A stretch of 64,000 nt of DNA, from assembly GCA_033816765.1 (NCBI GenBank), contig CM066290.1, positions 744,001-808,000 of the forward strand, read 5' to 3'. Positions 57,394 through 64,000 of this stretch are shown here, piece by piece (position 1 is the stretch's first letter; every line of letters begins with the position of its first letter). The position numbers were made by a program, and so were the translations under genes. The notes under the pieces are model-generated. The model made no database searches. It saw only the letters and a program-made list of their open reading frames with translations, and was not told the DNA's origin. This stretch comes from Nothopassalora personata. Its lineage: Eukaryota; Ascomycota; Dothideomycetes; Mycosphaerellales; Mycosphaerellaceae.

Positions 57394-59397
57394 ATGGCCG
57401 ACACGACTGCGCTCCAGAAGCGCCTTCTGCAAGACATACGCGAGATCCAAGAAAAGCCATATCCAGGCATCGCTGTCCACCTCCAAGACGACCAACTCAC
57501 CAAGGCTTGCCTTATTCTCCAGGTCGAGAATGAGAGGCCACTCCACCTTACCATCCACTTCACGGCCTCATATCCGCTCGACCCGCCACGCATCAAGATC
57601 GAGAGTGCTGTCCGACACCCTAATGTGTTCAACGACTACATCTGCATCAACGTTCTCAATCACGATGAAGCATATACACCGGCGTACTCACTGAAAGGCA
57701 TCTGCATACAGATGCTGAGCTTTTTTGCAAGCGACCATGTGGAGCAGATGTATGGCGAAAATGGCGGTATCGTGGACCGGAAGCAATGGCAGGCTGACGG
57801 CTGGAAGAGCGATCCCTATGGGCGGAGAGGTGCGAGTGAGGACAACTTCAAGTGCGATAAGTGTGGCTTCGATGCTCACGCAACATCTGACGCTACAGCA
57901 CAACGAGTGACATCGATTGACTCTACTACAGAAGACACTATCATGAGTGGAGTGAAGCCGGAAGTCGTGACGGAGGGACCCGAGGAGAAGAAAGAGCAGA
58001 AGCTCTTCTTGAAGGACTTGCCACAGGAGATCATCCTTACCTTCTGCGACTACCTCGATGAAGAGTGTCTACTTCTCGCAGCTCGAGCCTGGAACGGGTT
58101 TGGACGAGTCATGCGCCACTACAACGTCTTGCGCACCCGAGAGCTGCAATGCTTCACCTTCAAGCGCGGCTTCAAGGAGCTCGAACTGGGCATCGGCGTT
58201 ACCATCGACCACGCCCAACAAGGCCGCAATATCGCTTCCGAGTTCGACCTCCTCTCACGCCTGGCCTTCGACCGCTACAATGTGCGGCAGTCCATACAAG
58301 GTCTTCGTTTCCACTACTGGCTGCCGCTCGCTCTGTCACATAACCACTGGATACGAGTCCGTGGCGATGTCGACAATAGACTGGACAGGATAGCGAAGAC
58401 GAATAACATCAATGGTACTGTCGACAATGTCGTCTACGCTTTCATGAACGACATCGTCGTGCGTCTTTCGCGTAGCGCAGAGGAGATCGAACAGCGCCGA
58501 CCTCACGTCTTTAGTGAAGAAGAGCCGAAGTCTACCTTGACTCATGCATCGGAGAAAGCCATCGAGAGCTACTTCCACCTCTTCCACCTCTTGGTTTGCT
58601 TGGTTACCGACCGGCCAATCATGGCCAAGCGCGCCAACGACGCCATCAAGAACTTCTTCCACGGCCATCGCAGCAAGCAGGACTGCCCAAACCTGGGTCA
58701 CCTCCTGATCATGAGCCTCATCAGCGATGCCGAGAACTTGGAGGATCTCAACAAGGCCATCATCGAAGAAGCCGTCACCCGCAACGTGGTCTGGATGCTC
58801 GAGCCGGAACCACGTGGTCGAGGCATGATCGAGTTGAGCTACATGGAGCCCTCCGCCATCTCCTTATACCGACTTGCAACCACCTTCCAGGCCAGCAAGA
58901 CCAGTTACCGCATCATCATGTTCATGAACCTGATGCGGAAGGTCGTAAACTCAGTCCGCCACGTCAAGCACCAGGGAGATGGCACCATCGAGAAGCTCCC
59001 CCTTGATAAGCTTCGCAACGCCCTCTTCAACCGCCATGGCGCCCCGCCCAACGGTGCGGCCGCGATCCTTGCCAAGAAAGTTCAAGAGATTCAGAAGGTG
59101 AACGACTTTCCAAACTTCTTGACGAACATGGGAGTCAAGCCTGGGCCCGCCTCGGTATTCACCTCCTTCTTGCGCGGTTCAGTCAAGGCGAGTATGGACA
59201 AGGGGTACAGCAGGCCGGCGCTCACACAGGAGGAGGCGCTATACTACCGCCTGGCGAAGGAGCCTGAGGTGGAGCGTCCAGCGGGAATGGAGCCGAAGAG
59301 ATATGTGGGTGCTCGCCCGAGCTTCTTTCCTGGTCGTGGTGGCGCACAGGGTGGCGGCAGGGGCGGACGCGGTCGCGAACGCGGTGGTAGATACTAG
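57394..59397 (+). CDS. UBC-fold/F-box fusion protein with RGG tail
   Basis: An uninterrupted 667-codon frame. Residues 1-125 form a ubiquitin-conjugating (UBCc) fold with YPLDPPRIKI, the HPN motif (75-77) and a cysteine in YICINVL (Cys84) at the E2 active-site position. A lone CX2C pair follows (FKCDKCGFDA, Cys154 and Cys157). An F-box sits at about 206-245 (LKDLPQEIILTFCDYLDEEC). A long conserved helical part comes next, and the C-terminus is Gly/Arg-rich (RGGRGRERGG). The combination suggests a protein linking ubiquitin transfer to an SCF-type complex. Whether it is an active E2 is unknown, because the region after the cysteine departs from the usual WSP consensus. The ATG sits in a clean context with no in-frame upstream ATG nearby. 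Confidence 0.85.
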   Translation: MADTTALQKRLLQDIREIQEKPYPGIAVHLQDDQLTKACLILQVENERPLHLTIHFTASYPLDPPRIKIESAVRHPNVFNDYICINVLNHDEAYTPAYSLKGICIQMLSFFASDHVEQMYGENGGIVDRKQWQADGWKSDPYGRRGASEDNFKCDKCGFDAHATSDATAQRVTSIDSTTEDTIMSGVKPEVVTEGPEEKKEQKLFLKDLPQEIILTFCDYLDEECLLLAARAWNGFGRVMRHYNVLRTRELQCFTFKRGFKELELGIGVTIDHAQQGRNIASEFDLLSRLAFDRYNVRQSIQGLRFHYWLPLALSHNHWIRVRGDVDNRLDRIAKTNNINGTVDNVVYAFMNDIVVRLSRSAEEIEQRRPHVFSEEEPKSTLTHASEKAIESYFHLFHLLVCLVTDRPIMAKRANDAIKNFFHGHRSKQDCPNLGHLLIMSLISDAENLEDLNKAIIEEAVTRNVVWMLEPEPRGRGMIELSYMEPSAISLYRLATTFQASKTSYRIIMFMNLMRKVVNSVRHVKHQGDGTIEKLPLDKLRNALFNRHGAPPNGAAAILAKKVQEIQKVNDFPNFLTNMGVKPGPASVFTSFLRGSVKASMDKGYSRPALTQEEALYYRLAKEPEVERPAGMEPKRYVGARPSFFPGRGGAQGGGRGGRGRERGGRY

Positions 59398-59998
59398 GTG
59401 GACGTGCATTGCGCCGAGAGTGCGACGAGTGCAGAAGGTGCTGAAGCACATGCAGGTCTGCATCAGGGTATCAAATTGATAGAAGTCACCGAGCGGCGCT
59501 CAGCAGGATACAGATGTGTGTAGTGCAGCTTGAGCCTTGCTATCCAGAATGGAAGCATTGCACTCATGTAAATACAGTGGTCCTCCTGAGTTGAGCTTAG
59601 CACCAGGATACAGAATAACACCCCCCCCCCCCACCCCTGGCGAAGCTTGTCACTTCCTTGTACGTCCTCTTCTTCCGCTCACTGATCCGGAAAGTGCGCC
59701 GTCTCGTGGACTGCGATTACTAATTGATTCATCGAGATGCCTGGCAGTTCCTGGGTTGTGCACATCTCGGTAACAACCCCATTAACGAGACTGAAGAAGT
59801 GAATACACGAAAGAGAGCACTTTCACTAAGTTCCCATTAGTTGCAGCAGACAAAGTCATTACTAGCTACCGTCACGTCGTGTCCGTCCATGAGATCACCG
59901 TCCATGGTAATCGCTGTCAACAGGACAATGATTTCCAGCTTATGCGGCCCGCCGCCCGCTGTTTCCCGTCCTTCCGAGCTCATTATTAACCCGCGCGC
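59398..59998. other. Intergenic region between convergent genes
   Basis: Contains the 3' ends of the UBC/F-box gene and the LPMO gene and a run of 12 C at 59621-59632. No gene is seen. Confidence 0.5.
59621..59632 (+). repeat. Poly-C run (12)
   Basis: Simple homopolymer followed by ACCCCTGG. Its length may not be reliable. Confidence 0.8.
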
Positions 59999-61098
59999 CT
60001 AGTAGGCTGCAGTCCGATCTCCCTTGAAAGCCTGCTTCGCCAGCATTTGGCCCTGGCCGCACTGTCCGGTCGGCAGCTCCAAAGGGTATGCTCCGTCTCC
60101 GAGGACCACGTCTGGACCTGGCTCTGGGTATCGGAGCTCGGCCGTGGCACGTGGTGTGAAGCAGTCGTTGCCGTCATCAGCCACGAACATGAGTGGGCGC
60201 TCACTGAAGGCCATGGACTTGGAGTCGTTGCGAGCATTGTTGCGGTAGGTTGGCGGTGCGACTTCAGTGGTGATGACAGGAAGAACAGCGGTCTGGGTGG
60301 TAATAATCGTGAGAGTGGTGATAGAGCCTTTTGTCGGGAAAGGCGTGTCTTGCTGAGCCAAGGAGCGGACGATCTCGACGGCGGCACAATTCATGTTCAG
60401 TTCTTGTTCCTGCGCGACTTGTAAGCTAAACTTCGCCACATGCCCGGTATTGTCTCGAACTCACGCGATTGTACCAGATCCAGGAGAACAGGTGAACGCC
60501 CGGCTCGATGTCGCCAGGCACGGTGATCTCGAAGTTCTGGCCATCAGGACCGTTTCCGTTGTCGCGATGCGGGCAATTTCCCATGTAGGAAGTAGCGACG
60601 TGAAAGTTCTTGCCGCCGTCGGTCGAGAAGCCCACTTGGCAGGAGCCACCGAAGTGATTGCCTACGCCGCTGATGTTAAAATTCTGCTTGGTGCCGGCCT
60701 CCCAGGTAGCAGTTGGAGCGCCATCCGGAGTGCCTGTCACAGTGTCAGCATGTGCAGCGCCCGAGTCGAAAGGTCAACTCACCCAGCAGCTTCTCGTAGC
60801 CGCGACACGGATACAGCCAGCGAGCGTTCGGACCCGCCTTGTCGTACGGATACTCCAAGTACGGATCGGCAGCTGTCTTTCGATGGGGGTTGTGGGTCGC
60901 GTTGAAGGGAGCTGGGTAGTCGAGCATCACTACAGGCCAATCTGCTTAGTATTGGAACTCCATTCGAAATAATGCCATGAGCTGGCCAGAAGTGACATCG
61001 GCGTCACGCTGTGGAGGCCGTCTCTTGAAGGAAAACTTACTGTGCGCGCTACAGGTCACGAGGGAAAGAACGCCAGCCAGGGCGCGGATGAGGAGCAT
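59999..61098 (-). CDS. AA11-like lytic polysaccharide monooxygenase (secreted)
   Basis: Four exons on the minus strand (61098-61041, 60929-60783, 60733-60465, 60409-59999) with introns of 111, 49 and 55 bp give about 294 aa. Signal peptide residues 1-18 (MLLIRALAGVLSLVTCSA) are followed by His19, which becomes the N-terminal copper-binding histidine. Splicing gives HMMLDYPAPFN, the usual AA11 start. The second histidine is in GNHFGGSCQVGF, and WIWYNREQELNMNCAAVEI matches the AA11 core end. AA11 enzymes oxidatively cleave chitin. The C-terminal 110 residues are Thr/Pro-rich and then a small extra region without a known binding module. The first intron has a TACTAAG branch point. It is divergent from the PP2C gene. 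Confidence 0.88.
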
Positions 61099-62038
61099 TT
61101 TGAAGTATCTGTTGAAAGAGTGCAGGTCGAAGAAGAAAACGAGTGTCTGGTGTTGAAGGAGTGGATGTCTACTAGCAAAGAAGTAGTACTGTGAACGAGT
61201 GTGTTGCGTGTTTTTGCGCCAGCCGTGAAGAAAGTTCCGGTAGTTCTGTTTGAGGAAGGAAAGCTCTCGGTCACTTGCGCGTCGAGCACATGCAAGGCCG
61301 TTAGATAAGGATGGAAATATACAAACGCTCTCAAGACAGCCTTCACCGTGGGAAACGTGGTGTGAACATTGCTCAGTCACATACCGTATGCTGCCGCCGT
61401 CGCGTAGTAAGAATCGAGTCTCACGTCCAAGGGTTTCGAGGATGAAGCTGAACCACTCGATCGATACAGATATCTCAGAGGTTGCAGTCGCACAAGGGAA
61501 CCCCTGTTCCAATCATCCGCAGGGTCTTGTTCCTGCAGCTGGTTGTCTGACAGGAAGGATTGGCTACCCAGCGGCAATACCATCTCGCACTGTCAATCTT
61601 CACAAAAGCTGCTACAGCTGAGCCACAGACATGCCACTTGAAATTGTTCATTGTTGACGCGTGTCGTGTAGTAGCCATCGCGTGGTGGTGCTTAGATTTC
61701 TCCGAGTTGTGCTCATCATAAGGTGCAGGATGGCAGATGAATATCAAGGTCATTTGTAGGATGCATAGGGAGACCAAGGTCTTGGGTGGGTCGGGTCCAC
61801 TTTTCCCCGCCACGTGCTTGCAGCTTGCAACTACATCATCCCGATCCCGAGTGTTCGGCTCCAGGATGTCCTCCACTTCTTCCACAGAATGAGTGCTTCC
61901 TGGTACATGTATACATTATGGTTCCGTCACGGCGTTCCTAAGCTGATCTCCACGCCGTGATCATGCTGTAGATATAAACGGCCGCGTCGACCGCATTGCG
62001 ACAACGACATCCGTTGACTTGGACCCCAACTCAGCGCG
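61099..62038. promoter_or_regulatory. Divergent intergenic region (LPMO / PP2C)
   Basis: 940 bases between two start codons pointing away from each other, so it holds both promoters. Small open frames inside have no domain. No specific operator could be identified. Confidence 0.5.
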
Positions 62039-63712
62039 ATGCCACACAATGGCGCACCCTACAACGTCCAACTTGCCCTGCGAACGGTATTTCGCGAACT
62101 GCACCCCGGCCCACCAGTCTTGCCTGGTATCGCGCAACGGCGCCACTTCCACGAATACTTCGTAACGCACCTGCCATCATCATCGCTCTCGCCCGACAAG
62201 ACACATCCCTCACATCATAAACTGCCACGATCCGATTCGAAACCTCACCAAGGCTCGTCAGAACGAAGCAGCAGACCTCCGGCGGCCAGTCGCGACACCA
62301 CTGTCGTGAGGATACCTCTCAAAAGTGCGAAACATCATTTCGGCGCGGCCGTCAGTCGGGGCAGCAGACCTTACAATGAGGATGCATACCAAGCCGGCAC
62401 GGTTGAGATTCCGGCATTCGCGAAGAAACAGCCCATGAGCATCAGTCGGAGGCCAAGCAGTGATCAGACCCAAGGCTCTACCCGTGGGACTGGTGATCCG
62501 CAGGTCTTCTACTTTGGCGTGTTCGACGGGCACGGTGGAAGTGAATGCTCTGAGTTCCTGCGAGACAGGCTACATGGCTACATCGAAGAGGCAGCGCTCT
62601 TGTTTGGCATGCAAAGCACTCTGAAGCGACCAGGTAATGCTTCCGAAGATGACGATTCCCCGGGCGGCATCATGGGCGAACAAGATCCCGAAGATCTGCA
62701 AAAGTCACTCGTAAGCTCGTGGAAAGAGACAGTTGGAGGCTACTTCAAACGCTTCAGACCCGAGCACTTCCCAGCAGTGACGAGCACCGACGAATCATCA
62801 ACACAGAACAACAACTCGATTGAGACTGTGCTCGCATATGCCTTCTTGAAGGCTGATCTCGACTTCACAACAGCGCAAGCTGCGAAGCAAAGCGAGAATG
62901 CTGCTGGAAAGCAGGAGCAGACGCTACAGAGCGATTCAGTCATTGACGACAAGCCACTTAACGAGGACGATATGTTGTTCCATCCAGATCGACCAGCTTC
63001 GCAGAACTTGAGCAAACGACCTCCCGCAAAGGGCTCTTCGCCAGATCTGGATAAGCCGATCGGTGGCAATTCGCGCTTCAAAGGTGGATCGACAGCATCC
63101 ATTGCATTGGTTTCGACGCCTACACCGACACCATTCTGGCATCCCGCCAGCCCTAGTACACTCATCGTGGCACATGTTGGCGATACAAGGATCTTACTAT
63201 GCAGGACTTCAGATGGCGCATCAGTCCCACTCACGATCAACCACCATCCATCCGCACCCACCGAGGCGCAACGGCTACGACGATATGCAGCTTCTTTCGT
63301 GACAGATAGCTTCGGCGAGGAGCGTGTTCTCGGACTGGCCAACACCCGCGCTTTTGGAGACATTGGCAGCAAACGGATCGGGGTGTCGGCGGAGCCACAA
63401 CTTGCGACGATCCAGCTACCACCAGCTGGCTACGCCTTTATGGTGCTAATATCGGATGGTGTTTCAGGACATCTGGAGGATCAGGAGATCGTGGACATTG
63501 TCAAGGAGGCTAGGACGCCTGATCAAGCCGCGAAGGACTTGGTATCGTTCGCGGTGGAGACTGCGGGTGAAGCAGATAACGCCACAGCACTGGTCGTGAG
63601 GCTGGGAGGATGGGAGAGAAGAAGCGAAGGTGGCGGTGGCAGCTTGGGTACGAAAGAGCGGCGTGACTTCAGGAGACGAGAAGCAGACGATCCTAGATCA
63701 AGACGGCAATGA
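62039..63712 (+). CDS. PP2C-type protein phosphatase, PTC6-like
   Basis: A 557-codon frame without introns. PP2C metal-binding motifs are in order: RPYNEDAYQ (Asp115), FGVFDGHGGS (163-167), VAHVGDTRILL, GLANTRAFGD, LISDGVSG and EADNATALVVRLG. The long insertion (about 180-340), acidic and Ser-rich, and the overall layout resemble yeast Ptc6, a mitochondrial phosphatase. The N-terminus (VQLALRTVFRELH) is basic and helical and could be a mitochondrial presequence. Family knowledge: Mn/Mg-dependent Ser/Thr phosphatase; in yeast Ptc6 acts on pyruvate dehydrogenase and in mitophagy. The mitochondrial role here is inference. The tail is Arg/Gly-rich. Confidence 0.87.
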   Translation: MPHNGAPYNVQLALRTVFRELHPGPPVLPGIAQRRHFHEYFVTHLPSSSLSPDKTHPSHHKLPRSDSKPHQGSSERSSRPPAASRDTTVVRIPLKSAKHHFGAAVSRGSRPYNEDAYQAGTVEIPAFAKKQPMSISRRPSSDQTQGSTRGTGDPQVFYFGVFDGHGGSECSEFLRDRLHGYIEEAALLFGMQSTLKRPGNASEDDDSPGGIMGEQDPEDLQKSLVSSWKETVGGYFKRFRPEHFPAVTSTDESSTQNNNSIETVLAYAFLKADLDFTTAQAAKQSENAAGKQEQTLQSDSVIDDKPLNEDDMLFHPDRPASQNLSKRPPAKGSSPDLDKPIGGNSRFKGGSTASIALVSTPTPTPFWHPASPSTLIVAHVGDTRILLCRTSDGASVPLTINHHPSAPTEAQRLRRYAASFVTDSFGEERVLGLANTRAFGDIGSKRIGVSAEPQLATIQLPPAGYAFMVLISDGVSGHLEDQEIVDIVKEARTPDQAAKDLVSFAVETAGEADNATALVVRLGGWERRSEGGGGSLGTKERRDFRRREADDPRSRRQ

Positions 63713-64000
63713 GCTGCGTATCAGTCCACAGACGGTACTAGCCTCTATCTCCATACCGAAGTTTCGTCGCCCTGTGTTGATGCGTCCCTGCAATTCATTC
63801 GCCTAATTCTGCGAGCTCGAGGACTGCATACACCCTAGCCAAGCGCAGGATCAGTAGGTTCCGCAGACGAATCCCCAGCGTGCTCTGCAGCCTCAGGTTC
63901 TACACGACGCTGCTTACCTCTTGCAGGACTTGCACTGAACGGAAGCCCCTCGTGCAACGAAGCCACACTCGCCACACATCAGTCTTTACTGCCCTCCCAG
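63713..64000. other. 3' flank, nothing recognised
   Basis: Short remainder behind the phosphatase gene with no feature I can support. Confidence 0.5.

Overview
The window looks like nuclear DNA of a filamentous ascomycete (Pezizomycotina; Dothideomycetes is my guess, not proven). The evidence is short spliceosomal introns of about 45-110 bp with GTRNGT donors, typical ascomycete families (DUF8035, DUF1769, AA11 LPMO, KN homeobox, COQ11), and repeats carrying the CpA-to-TpA and TpG-to-TpA changes of repeat-induced point mutation (RIP).

Layout. 0.9-20 kb is a gene-sparse euchromatic arm: a DUF8035 protein, an ECM4-type glutathione transferase, a DUF1769 protein, a secreted PLC-like phosphodiesterase, a KN-homeobox regulator behind a 3.1 kb intergenic region, and remains of a C2H2-Zn2Cys6 regulator. 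At 21.0-25.0 kb lies a Copia element with two identical 133 bp LTRs and 5 bp target duplications but no reverse transcriptase. It sits only 150 bp upstream of a COQ11-like gene, which is followed by a short-chain dehydrogenase and a coiled-coil pseudogene.

30.0-52.6 kb is one nest of transposons. The outer shell is a TIR element with TA flanks (61 bp inverted repeats at 30006 and 52552). It was broken by chromovirus A (37361-50975, RIP-degraded), which itself contains chromovirus B (38885-45576, RIP-degraded). The shell was hit again by a second, almost unmutated copy of the B family (B', 30335-37159, opposite orientation, identical LTRs, ACCGG duplications). B' shows gag, a -1 frameshift site, a 99 bp minisatellite at the gag-pol junction, pol and a chromodomain. 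It also has an extra antisense gene with two introns between pol and the 3' LTR. Chromovirus A, a different family, has an antisense Cys-cluster plus coiled-coil gene in the same place. This shared architecture is the most novel-looking feature of the window.

52.6-57.4 kb is non-coding with a small RIP relic. 57.4-63.7 kb returns to ordinary genes: a UBC/F-box fusion protein, and an AA11 LPMO divergent from a PTC6-like PP2C phosphatase. The single-copy genes show no operon logic, as expected in a fungus. The interplay visible here is among the transposons and RIP.
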